Assembly (NCBI GenBank): GCA_000934455.1
Contig: KN887080.1
Location: 9,820-35,717 of the forward strand
Reading direction: 5' to 3'
Origin: Apostichopus parvimensis
Taxonomy: Eukaryota > Echinodermata > Holothuroidea > Aspidochirotida > Stichopodidae
Length of the DNA: 25,898 nucleotides
Below the pieces are notes generated by a model. The model was not told the DNA's origin and made no database searches. It was given only the letters and a program-made list of their open reading frames with translations. Below are positions 20,801 to 25,898 of the stretch, one piece after another. Within the stretch, counting starts at the first letter, position 1. Each line of letters begins with the position of its first letter. Both the position numbers and the translations under genes were made by a program.

Positions 20801-23800
20801 GCTTCCATATGAGGTTTACCAATGTCCGATCATTCAATTGATTTGTGATGTTTCAGTTGATGGTTCAGAGGGCCCTTGCAGCTAAGAACCTCTCTCATGC
20901 TCAAGGAGGTTGTCTATTGGCTGGATACATCAAACTTCTTCCTATGTTCCTTATGGTCCTTCCTGGAATGATAAGTCGTGTTTTCTTTCCAAGTAAGTAT
21001 AAATAATATTTGGTTTTGCTTTGTTGCTGATGTCTTGTTTTCAATAGTACATCATGTCCCCAGCTGTCATTGAGACAAATGAAGCACATCCTAAACTTGA
21101 TTATAATTAAAGGTTGTTTATTCCTTCTTAATTTTCATCAAGATTTACGATATTGCTCTTCTCATCATCTCTCCAGAGTGAAATAGTCTTTGCTTTCCAC
21201 AATTTACTATCATTTGTTTCACAGATGAGCTTGCGTGTGCATCTGCCGAGAGCTGCTTGGAAGTTTGTGGAAGTGCGACTGGCTGCAGCAACTTGGCCTA
21301 TCCAAAACTAGTGCTTGCTGTTATGCCAACAGGTAAAGATATATGTCAATACTAGATATCAATCGATATTTATCAAGTCTTGACCTTGCCAAGTCAATCT
21401 AGATATAGCTTGTATTGGAACAAAAAGCCAGATAAAGAAAAAGAGATTTCTCTTGTTATTAGTCAAATAAACTTTAATATGTCAAACCCACATATCAATG
21501 TAAAAGTTGTAACTTTATGTAAATATAAATTATGCGGGGCTGAGAATGATGTTTTTATTTTCATATGGATTCTACACTCTATTAATATCTTTATAGAAAC
21601 ACAAAGAATCAAAATATTCAAGAGCAACTTGAATTCTGGGTAAAGACTAATACCAAATCATTTTATTTTTTGTAATAAATTATATTTATGTTTACTGTGC
21701 AGGAGTATTCAATTACTCTTTTTCTGTACTGTAACAGGTATGAAATGTATATGTTGTATATGTTGGACAATAAGCCTTGGTTAATGAACTGCTTTGAAGA
21801 GTGACTACCTGACATAAATATTCAACCGTCCCAGCAAACACAAAAATGTTATTAAAATATCAGGAAAATATTTGAACAAATGTTATGATAATATTAAATA
21901 AAATAATGTGATTAAAACGTTAAACGTGAGTCGCTAGAAAAGCAGGATAACGTTTTCACAACGTTTTATATAACGTTATTTCAATGTCAGCACAACTTTT
22001 TCAAGATGTTGCAGAAAATTTCTTAAAGACGGTATAATAACATTTTGACAAATATTAAGATAACATTATCCTCCATGAAACCTGCACTTTAAAATACCTC
22101 TACTGGAACACGCAATACTTAAATATATAACAACCCTGACAATACACTCGCTTGTGCGTAAGGGAAGTGTGTAGTTGTAGGCCTATAATGTGTACAAAAT
22201 CATGAAACCTTTAATTAATATACAATAACAAAATGACTGTCAAATTGTGAAGGGAGAAATTTGGCCATAGACTAGTTACCATATATGTTAAGTGTGTATA
22301 ATAATGTTATAGGCTATGTATATGCTGTGAATTGTTGGAAATCAAGTACAACTACTGTAGTGTCTAGAGAAAATGCCAGCATAAAAATACGGCACTAGAC
22401 AACTGAGTTAAGTGAACCATTAAATGCTGCGTGCATATGCCGTGAATATCGAAATCATGTAAAACGACTTAATCTAGACATAATGCCAGCATAAAAATAC
22501 TGATCTGGTCGACTGATTTAAGGTGAACCATTAAATGTTGCGTGCATATGCCGTGAATGTCAAAATCAAGTAAAATGCGAGATCTAAATATAATGCCAGC
22601 ATAAAAATACTACACTAGTCAACTGATTTAAGTGAACCATTAAATGTTGCGTGCATATGCCATGAATATCGAAATCAAATAAAAGGAGTGTCTAGACATA
22701 AGGCCAGCATTAAAATAACTGCACTTTTCAACTGATTCAATTGAACCATTAAAAAATATAATAAAATAAAATACAAACAGGGTGATATCCTAATCACATA
22801 ATGTATCATTTGTATCATACAAATTACATGTACTAGTGCCCGATTACCATGAATATTCAACAGTCATGAATATTTAACAGTACTAGTGCCCTATTTCATG
22901 TTACATGAATATTCAACAGTAGTGCCCTATTTACCATGAATATTTAACAGTACTAGTGCCCTATTTACCATGCATATTCAATACTACTAGTGCCCTATTT
23001 ACCATGAATATTCAACAGTACTATGGCCCTATATACCATGAATATTCAACACTAGTTCTGTGCCATATTCAACAGTACTAGTGCCCTATTTACATAAATA
23101 TTCAACAGTAATAGTGCCATATTTACAATGAAAAAGTCACACGTTTTGAAGATAATTTAAATTTGATCACCCAGTTAAGACCTGTTTTTTTTTCATGCAC
23201 CGCTTGAAAGTACCTGTATTGTCTAGTATCCATGAGCAGTATGAATATCATGGTTTTATCAGATAAAGGTTAGGAACTGTTCATATTGTCAATACAAGTG
23301 CTTTGAAGCATGCAAGTTTAGGATGGGCAGCACAGAGTGGTATAAGCATTAGGAAGTTGTCCCAACTTGTTGCATATGATCTGATAGTATTTTACATATC
23401 ATTAATATAGCTTGATATACCATAATTCCACAGATATGAAGACATAATGTTGGAAATGATGTTAATTAGTTGCTTTAATTAGTGACCTGACATCAATACT
23501 GAACAGTACTAGAACCCTATTAAAAATAAAACCTATTTTAAGCATATTTATTTGACCTGATATCTAATTTTACACAACTTGAATATTCAGTTCATACTTG
23601 CTGTTTAATTTCACAGGTATGAAAGGCATAATGTTGGCAGTGATGTTAGCTGCTTTAATGAGTGACTTGACATCAATATTCAACAGTACAAGTACTCTGT
23701 TTACCATGGACATCTGGAAATACTTCCGGGAAAGGATCAGTAACAAGGAACCATCCGTCAAGGAGCTGATGGTTGTTGGCAGGTAAATGGTTCACTGAAC

Positions 23801-24697
23801 CATCATCACCAACAGTTCAGTGAAGATTGTGTACCATCTTGAAATTCTGCTTTGTATAGTTGGTTTGCATTCTGGTATCTGAGAATGAAATCCCTTATCC
23901 TGTTTTCTCTTTGCTGGTTTACAGTCTTTATCTGAAAATGAAATCCCTAATCCTGCTTTCCACTTGTTTTCCTGCAGGCTGGTTTCTGAGAATGCAATCC
24001 CTTATCCTGCTTTCTCTTTGTTGTCCTCTTGGCTGGTATCTGAGAATGAAGTCATTAATCCTGCTTTCTCTTTGCTGGTTTACAGTCTTTATCTGAGAAG
24101 GAAATCCCATATCCTGCAGTTTTTTGTGTTCCTGCAATCTGGTATTTGAGAATGAAATCCCTTATCCTGCTTCTCTTTGTAATCCTATTTTCTGGTATCT
24201 GAGAATGAAGTCCCTATAATCCTGCTCTCTCTTTGCTGGTTTACAGTCTTTTTCTGAGAAGGAAATCCCTAATCCTGCTTTTCACTTGTTTTCCTGCAAT
24301 CTGGTATCTGAGAATGAATATCTGAAATCTTGTTTTCTCTTTATGATCCTATATTTTAGTATTTGTGAATGAAATTCCTAATCCTGTTTTCTCTTTGTTA
24401 TCCTATTGGCTGGTATCTGAGAATGAAGTCTCTATAATCCTGCTCTCTCTTTGCTGGTTTACAGTCTTCATCTGAGAATGAAATCCCTTATCCTGCTTTT
24501 TCTCTGTCTTTCTTTTGTTGATTTGCAGGCTGGTGGTTGTTGTAATGGTCATCATCTCCATCTTGTGGATACCAGTCATACAACAGATGCAGGGGGGACA
24601 GCTGTTTCTCTACATCCAAGAGATATCAGCCTACCTAGCCCCTCCCATAGCTGCTACATATCTGGTTGCTATCTTTTGGTCTCGAGGCAATGAACAG
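8785..24697 (+). CDS. SLC5 sodium/solute cotransporter, SMIT-like (12 exons visible, 3' end outside window)
   Basis: Twelve exons, given separately, join in frame to 467 residues. The family are plasma-membrane symporters with a LeuT-type fold that use the sodium gradient to import sugars or polyols. Visible family motifs: GYFLAGR (residues 39-45), [13 protein letters not shown] (59-71, TM1, H65 aligning with hSGLT1 H83), AFEFN (82-86), [21 protein letters not shown] (142-152), YTDTLQ (184-189), WYWCTDQ (268-274), IKLLPMF (299-305, K300), four Cys in an outer loop (C324, C330, C334, C340), SDLTSIFNS (371-379, Na2 region) and YIQ with Q441 aligning with sugar-binding Q457. GSEHF, MSDL, and MQGGQ...YLYIQE-type residues resemble SMIT1 (SLC5A3) more than SGLT1, from recall. 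Substrate is therefore likely myo-inositol or glucose, unproven. Human members are about 660-720 residues, so the last third is missing on the right. Confidence 0.93.
9150..9446. repeat. Inverted repeat pair in intron 1
   Basis: AGTGGACAAAGCAAACAGGT...GTGATGT at about 9152-9180 is matched in inverse orientation at about 9411-9446 (GACATCACATCTGTTTGCTT...). The arms are about 30 bp with a few mismatches, separated by about 230 bp. It could be a decayed foldback or MITE-type element, or two copies of a dispersed repeat in opposite orientation. Confidence 0.45.
9590..10060 (+). repeat. Diverged tandem repeat of about 150 bp with AGGTCA motifs
   Basis: Three to four diverged units share the order: TTGGCATGTGGATGTG(TT)ATATTGA, agaactc, AGGTCA motifs, CTGAAAACCT, ATGATATCTCAAG-T-AGG. 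Unit junctions fall near 9737, 9889 and 10029. The same layout is familiar to me from dispersed repeats of ambulacrarian genomes, which is recall and not a search result. Nuclear-receptor half sites (AGGTCA) recur at 9669, 9817, 9824 and 9979. Confidence 0.65.
9817..9829 (+). promoter_or_regulatory. Perfect DR1 nuclear-receptor motif
   Basis: AGGTCA-A-AGGTCA, a perfect direct repeat with 1-bp spacing, the consensus bound by RXR heterodimers and HNF4/COUP-type receptors. A second, weaker DR1 (AGGTCA-A-AGTGCA) sits at 9669-9681 in the neighbouring repeat unit. The motif is part of the repeat monomer, so presence alone does not show that it acts on the SLC5 gene. Confidence 0.35.
11852..11923 (+). 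CDS. SLC5 exon 2 (residues 28-51)
   Basis: Acceptor TTCTTCACAG, donor CCG|GTAAGA, phase 0 both sides. Encodes [18 protein letters not shown] and then HMLWLP, the first intracellular loop and the start of the next helix. This is one of the most conserved SLC5 segments. The tandem array of intron 2 begins within about 10 bp of the donor. Confidence 0.93.
11930..13166 (+). repeat. 39-bp / 60-bp minisatellite in SLC5 intron 2
   Basis: About 1.2 kb of tandem units. The right part (about 12480-13166) is some 17 units of 39 bp (GAAATA-AAGAGACTCCTGC-ATGTATTAAAAAC-ATCCCT). The left part (about 11995-12480) is a 60-bp composite, the 39-mer plus a 21-bp partial copy (TGTATGTATAAAAAACTTCAC). Because 39 and 60 are multiples of three, long stop-free frames run through it on both strands. 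These frames (for example minus 12466-13182) encode 13-residue repeats with no family match I recognise and should not be called genes. It sits entirely in the intron, starting just after the exon 2 donor. Confidence 0.95.
13680..13991 (+). repeat. About 112-bp tandem repeat (X) interrupted by the assembly gap
   Basis: Three units share ATTAATGTGTTATGTATGA, ATAGCCCTCTTATGAGGAGC, TATTTATAGCTC and TATATAGTAGAGCTGATA. The units contain GAGCTATTTATAGCTC and AGCTCTATATAGTAGAGCT inverted motifs that could fold. A fourth fragment reappears after the gap at about 14782-14821, so the array extends across the gap. Confidence 0.9.
13992..14576. other. Assembly gap (585 N)
   Basis: Unknown sequence inside intron 2, bounded on the left by the 112-bp repeat X and on the right by the 86-bp repeat Y. 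The length may be an estimate. The frame that appears to span it (13918-14625) is an artefact of the N run. Confidence 0.99.
14577..14781 (+). repeat. 86-bp repeat (Y) in intron 2, related to the exon 5/intron 5 junction
   Basis: About 2.3 units of the same 86-bp monomer found in intron 5 (16502-16842), each with AGATATCG|GTATGAGTT, the exon 5 end plus donor (pseudo-donors at 14620 and 14706). Two units carry private variants (AGTATTAGTTGAC in place of AGTATTATTTAAC). It is immediately followed by a fragment of repeat X. Confidence 0.93.
14822..15181 (+). other. SLC5 intron 2, right portion
   Basis: No gene or repeat recognised apart from a short C-rich patch at about 14930-14955. Ends in a T-rich tract and the exon 3 acceptor (GTTTCTGTCAG). 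Confidence 0.5.
15182..15286 (+). CDS. SLC5 exon 3 (residues 52-86)
   Basis: Phase 0 at both ends, donor AAT|GTGAGT. Encodes [15 protein letters not shown] and [13 protein letters not shown] then AAFEFN. This is TM1 with its unwound sodium/sugar-binding stretch (H65) and the start of TM2 with conserved E84. The GSEHF reading matches SMIT1-type sequence as I recall it. Confidence 0.95.
15287..15830 (+). other. SLC5 intron 3
   Basis: About 540 bp with no clear repeat or gene. One of the few introns of this gene without a tandem array. Confidence 0.6.
15831..15890 (+). CDS. SLC5 exon 4 (residues 87-106)
   Basis: Acceptor TTTTACCTACAG, donor GGG|GTGAAT, phase 0. Encodes a 20-residue hydrophobic segment with [11 protein letters not shown], the second half of the TM2 region. 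The donor GTGAAT is weaker than its neighbours. Confidence 0.92.
16077..16365 (+). repeat. Short tandem repeat in SLC5 intron 4 (about 23-27 bp)
   Basis: About a dozen diverged units of the type CTCAACCCTGTAGTACAGTACTAG, with two leading units of a TAGCATGCAGTCACAC variant. Fills most of the second half of intron 4. Confidence 0.9.
16406..16510 (+). CDS. SLC5 exon 5 (residues 107-141)
   Basis: Acceptor TTGTTTTCTAG, donor TCG|GTATGA, phase 0. Encodes [20 protein letters not shown] and then a helix [15 protein letters not shown], the TM2-TM3 intracellular loop and TM3. The last nine bases and the donor are re-iterated in the array that follows. Confidence 0.95.
16502..16842 (+). repeat. 86-bp tandem array (Y) duplicating the exon 5 donor
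   Basis: Starts inside exon 5 (GATATCG at 16504-16510) and repeats with an exact 86-bp period. The true donor is at 16511 and identical pseudo-donors ATATCG|GTATGAGTT lie at 16597, 16683 and 16769. The monomer also contains the palindromic TTAATTAACATACAATTAATTAA. Reading past the true donor in frame hits TGA at once (GTA TGA), so use of a downstream copy would introduce a stop. Confidence 0.95.
17153..17258 (+). CDS. SLC5 exon 6 (residues 142-177, split codon)
   Basis: Acceptor TGTGTTTTTTAG, donor ACAG|GTATCA, ends in phase 1. Encodes [11 protein letters not shown] (very close to SMIT proteins) and helix TM4 ([18 protein letters not shown]). The split glycine codon is completed by exon 7. 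Confidence 0.95.
17395..18005 (+). repeat. ACAAC/ACAAAACAATAC-type low-complexity satellite in intron 6
   Basis: About 610 bp of irregular units built from CACAACACAAAACAATA and TATATAGCACAACA, with almost no G. On the minus strand this gives several long Cys/Val/Leu-rich open frames (for example 17447-17878) that are pure low-complexity artefacts. No other feature is evident in the rest of intron 6 (18006-19178). Confidence 0.95.
18006..19178 (+). other. SLC5 intron 6, right portion
   Basis: AT-rich sequence with no recognised gene or repeat. Ends at the exon 7 acceptor TGGTGATTCACAG. Confidence 0.5.
19179..19259 (+). CDS. SLC5 exon 7 (residues 177-204, split codons)
   Basis: Enters in phase 1 and ends after the first base of a serine codon (ATGA|GTAAGT). 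Encodes [14 protein letters not shown] and a helix ([13 protein letters not shown]), TM5. The YTDTLQ motif, with D186 aligning with the conserved aspartate of SGLTs, is diagnostic. Confidence 0.95.
19332..19408 (+). repeat. Two-copy 25-bp direct repeat in intron 7
   Basis: ATATCCCATCAGTGACAATA plus CAAGT occurs at 19332-19356 and 19384-19408, 52 bp apart. A minimal tandem duplication. Confidence 0.85.
19564..19775 (+). CDS. SLC5 exon 8 (residues 204-274)
   Basis: Acceptor GTGATTTGTAG, donor CAG|GTATGA. Encodes the large outer loop and TM6. [14 protein letters not shown] opens the loop, N229-L-T is a potential N-glycosylation site where SGLTs are also glycosylated, and GYPREDSW is typical of SLC5A family loops. 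It ends with [15 protein letters not shown], whose Y269/W270 align with sugar-site residues Y290/W291 of hSGLT1. Confidence 0.96.
20070..20362 (+). repeat. 72-bp tandem repeat in intron 8 (four units)
   Basis: Units begin at 20070, 20142, 20219 and 20291, each with GATGT(C/T)TTTAAAGGC, GTTGAACGTTGCC, ATAATACTCCA and TAGCCTTACTATA. Units 3 and 4 share changes (TTTTTAAAGG, CTTTTATAATATTAA), so they arose by a later duplication. The rest of intron 8 (19776-20069, 20363-20856) shows nothing recognisable. Confidence 0.95.
20857..20992 (+). CDS. SLC5 exon 9 (residues 275-320)
   Basis: Acceptor GTGATGTTTCAG, donor CCAA|GTAAGT, ends in phase 1. Encodes [18 protein letters not shown] and then [19 protein letters not shown]. 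This includes the intracellular segment with conserved R279, K300 at the position of hSGLT1 K321, and helix TM7. Confidence 0.96.
21225..21332 (+). CDS. SLC5 exon 10 (residues 320-356)
   Basis: Acceptor TTTGTTTCACAG, donor ACAG|GTAAAG, ends in phase 1. Encodes the outer loop with four cysteines (C324, C330, C334, C340) in the spacing typical of SLC5 sugar transporters, then [16 protein letters not shown]. The cysteines form loop disulfides in relatives. Confidence 0.95.
21333..21825 (+). other. SLC5 intron 10, left portion
   Basis: AT-rich. A short stretch at about 21727-21745 (ACAGGTATGAAA) repeats the exon 11 acceptor and first codons, but similarity fades after about 12 bp, so it is only a possible extra remnant of exon 11. 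The frame at 21380-21643 has no recognisable domain. Confidence 0.45.
21826..22085 (+). repeat. AACGTT-rich dispersed repeat
   Basis: Begins CCCAGCAAACACAAAAATGTT and carries a series of AACGTT/AACATT motifs (AAAACGTTAAACG, ATAACGTTTT, CAACGTTTTA, ATAACGTTAT, ATAACATTTTG, ATAACATTATC). Comparable CCCAGCAAACAC / AACGTT repeats are widespread in aquatic animals, from recall. Type and boundaries are uncertain. Confidence 0.55.
22310..22757 (+). repeat. About 110-bp tandem repeat in intron 10
   Basis: Four diverged units share TAATGCCAGCATAAAAATAC, CAACTGATTTAAGTGAACCA, TTAAATG-TGCGTGCATATG and CCGTGAATATCGAAATCA. The first is partial on its left side (TATGCTGTGAATTGTTGGAAATCAAGT) and the last is truncated. 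Confidence 0.92.
22831..23130 (+). repeat. 34-bp minisatellite in intron 10 derived from exon 11 coding sequence
   Basis: About eight to nine units of ATGAATATTCAACAGTACTA + GTGCCCTATTTACC. Aligned with exon 11 at 23675-23708 (AATATTCAACAGTACAAGTA...TTTACCATG) the 34-bp monomer agrees at 30 positions with no indel. That exon segment encodes [11 protein letters not shown], next to the sodium site. The array lies 0.5-0.8 kb upstream of the exon, separated from it by the decayed exon copy at 23434-23521. Confidence 0.9.
23434..23521 (+). pseudogene. Decayed duplicate of SLC5 exon 11 (pseudo-exon)
   Basis: CCACAG|ATATGAAGACATAATG at 23428 onward repeats TCACAG|GTATGAAAGGCATAATG of exon 11. It continues with TGATGTTA, TTGCTTTAATTAGTGAC, CTGACATCAATACTGAACAG and TACTAG...CCCTATT. 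The copy includes the acceptor AG. It has insertions and deletions that shift the frame and stops soon after entry, and it ends before the conserved TTTACCATGGAC. It is 183 bp upstream of exon 11 and no longer codes. Confidence 0.88.
23617..23782 (+). CDS. SLC5 exon 11 (residues 356-411)
   Basis: Acceptor AATTTCACAG, donor GGCAG|GTAAAT, ends in phase 2. Encodes [20 protein letters not shown] then [16 protein letters not shown], helix TM8 with the Na2-site Thr/Ser residues (T374, S375 region), and the intracellular segment [12 protein letters not shown] (where SGLT1 has MSSL) again points to a SMIT-like member. Confidence 0.96.
23862..24526 (+). repeat. 54-bp tandem array in intron 11 carrying 3' splice-site signals
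   Basis: Twelve units with a 53-55 bp period, landmark TCTGAGAATGAAATCCCT near 23877, 23931, 23984, 24038, 24092, 24145 and so on to 24470. Each unit holds a pyrimidine tract (CCTGCTTTCTCTTTG). Several end in AG: CTGGTTTACAG at 23924, 24085, 24246 and 24464, and TTTTCCTGCAG|GCTGGT at 23977. The last unit runs into the genuine exon 12 acceptor GATTTGCAG|GCTGGT at 24528. The array makes up nearly all of intron 11. Since 54 is a multiple of three it creates stop-free shadow frames. Confidence 0.95.
24529..24697 (+). CDS. SLC5 exon 12 (residues 411-467, last visible exon)
   Basis: Acceptor GATTTGCAG, donor CAG|GTATCA, ends in phase 0. Encodes helix TM9 ([17 protein letters not shown]), then [20 protein letters not shown] and [13 protein letters not shown], helix TM10. 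Q441 in YIQ aligns with Q457 of hSGLT1, which contacts the sugar. The expected next exon (starting GAFWG-type in relatives) was not found before the window ends. Confidence 0.95.
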
Positions 24698-25828
24698 GTA
24701 TCAACTTTTTCACCATATCTCATCAAGGTTAATTTAAAGACTTTGAATAGATCATTACAAGAGTTTTACTCACTTAAAGGCCTGACACAAATTAGAAGCG
24801 GTTTAAGGATTTAAGCTTCCAATGGTGTATATTGTCTGACATTAAAATTTGAATTTTTCTTTTTTTCTCTGTAAGTTCTCTCTCATTGATACTACTAGTG
24901 TAATGAGTAGATATTGGTGACAGTTCCCTGCATGCTATCACCAGTATTGTATATATTTCATGTTTAGGTTTCAGCCTTTCATGATGTCATAGTGACCCGG
25001 ATTGTGGTATTCATCAGTTAGTAATGATTTGATGGTTTTACTGATGATTTAATGGATAGATGCTGCTATCACCATCACTGGTTGATTGGGCTCAGCTTAT
25101 GAAGACCGCTAATTGGTGCCAATATCAAGTTTAATAATTTCATATTCTGTTACAAATTGTTACTGAAAACATTAAAGCAACTGTTTTGTGAATATATATT
25201 GATTGCTTAATGTTTGCATTTTAACCTCACAAGCGATGTATGCATATAAAAGATAAAAACATTTGCATGCAGTTATAAACAATGGATACTTGGAATGTTG
25301 TGTCAATTGCATAGGCTTATAATACTAACCATGTCGCTCACTTCAGAAAGAAAAAAAAGCCTATAGCTAGCTTTCTTATACATCAGTTTTTGCTCCAAGA
25401 GACTTTAAAGTTGTGGGGTTACACTAACTGTATCGAAAAGTCTAAACTATTTTGTGAGAATTTGTGAAATTTTGTGCTAGAATGGGTTTTGAACCAATAA
25501 ATGACCTCAGAATTATAATTTGCGTAATCCCATTCAACTTTCTCTTGTTGCTTTCCAGAATTACTTGAAACAATTAAAGTAGAATAACTTTGTATCGCAA
25601 TTAGAGGGCCAGCTGACAAGTTTTAATCCTAGTAGGATCTTCATCAGAGGCTTACTGAAATGAAAACTTTTTGCAGTAGATAAGCAGTTTGTAGATAAGC
25701 AGTTTGTTTAACAGAGGTTTCTCTCTTAGAATAACTTTGTGAAATGTTTTGAAATATTCATACAGCTAAATGCGGCAATATCGAGAACTGAAATTCACTC
25801 TGCTTTATTTGTATCTCTCCTAGGGATG
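24698..25828 (+). other. SLC5 intron 12 (partial)
   Basis: About 1.1 kb without a recognised exon. A CTCTGATGAAGATCC...GGATTAAAAC stretch on the minus strand (about 25614-25652) resembles a class of dispersed repeats, but no family was assigned. The minus frame 25419-25619 has no recognisable domain. Confidence 0.5.
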
Positions 25829-25898
25829 TAAGTAAGTAAGTAAAAAACTTTTGATCCCAAAGGGAAATTCAGGCACTCGCTCATAAAACAATGAAAAT
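25829..25898 (-). mobile_element. 3' tail of a non-LTR retroelement (LINE or SINE), truncated by window edge
   Basis: On the minus strand, GAATTTCCCTTTGGGATCAA followed by AAAG, a T-run and (ACTT)n has the form of LINE-type 3' ends with a hairpin (TTTCCCTTTGGGA) and a tetranucleotide tail, like L2/CR1-related tails in aquatic animals (recall). The body lies to the right, outside the window. Confidence 0.55.

Noticed and set aside
21733..21768. Third copy of exon 11 (ACAGGTATGAAA at about 21737)
   Set aside because: Only about 12 bp match the exon 11 acceptor and start, then similarity falls to chance level; kept only as a possibility in the intron 10 entry.
23860..24149. Open frames on both strands at 23860-24149
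   Set aside because: Shadows of the 54-bp (3 x 18) array in intron 11; exon 11 and exon 12 join in frame across it.
25600..25660. Hammerhead ribozyme (CTGATGA followed by a GATCC/GGATT stem on the minus strand)
   Set aside because: The core is not intact: an extra A follows CTGATGA and the GAAA box reads TAAAA. It is more likely part of a dispersed repeat whose family I could not assign.
25818..25836. Possible next SLC5 exon (CTCCTAG|GGATGTAAGTAAG)
   Set aside because: The apparent exon would be only a few bases and lacks the GAFWG-type peptide expected after exon 12. The GTAAGTAAG is part of a (TAAG)n retroelement tail.

Overview
This window is metazoan nuclear DNA. It shows GT-AG split genes with roughly 0.2-3.3 kb introns, a hAT DNA transposon with an 8-bp target-site duplication, SINE-like and LINE-tail fragments, and many private minisatellites. 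The protein-level matches and the style of the dispersed repeats fit a marine invertebrate deuterostome, most likely an echinoderm such as a sea cucumber. That placement is inferred from recall of repeat style; no marker in the window proves it. There is one 585-bp run of N.

Left part (1-8784). Exon 1 of an ERGIC3-like gene lies on the minus strand at 591-687 and runs off the left edge; its intron 1 carries a tRNA-derived SINE or tRNA-like pseudogene. About 8 kb of gene-poor, TE-rich DNA follows. It holds two old hAT end fragments, a minus-strand element whose 5' end is the first ~45 nt of U2 snRNA, a 99-bp perfect repeat of that element's tail, and a complete but internally deleted hAT element (6705-7668) with TIRs, TSD and the C-terminal hAT dimerisation domain.

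Right part (8785-25898). One plus-strand gene fills the rest: an SLC5 sodium/solute cotransporter closest, by recalled motifs, to the myo-inositol transporters SMIT1/SMIT2. Twelve coding exons (27+24+35+20+... codons, 467 residues in total) join in frame at consensus GT-AG sites. The protein runs from a clear ATG at 8785 through the TM10 sugar-site glutamine. The C-terminal third lies beyond the right edge.

Most introns of this gene hold their own tandem array. Three of these arrays contain sequence from the neighbouring exon or splice site. Intron 5 is an 86-bp array that repeats the exon 5 donor. Intron 11 is a 54-bp array whose units carry polypyrimidine-AG acceptors, the last being the real one. 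Intron 10 has a decayed copy of exon 11 plus a 34-bp minisatellite that matches exon 11 coding sequence at 30 of 34 positions. The exon 5/intron 5 unit also appears in intron 2 beside the sequencing gap. This is the most unusual signal in the window. I see no new enzymatic or defence system.
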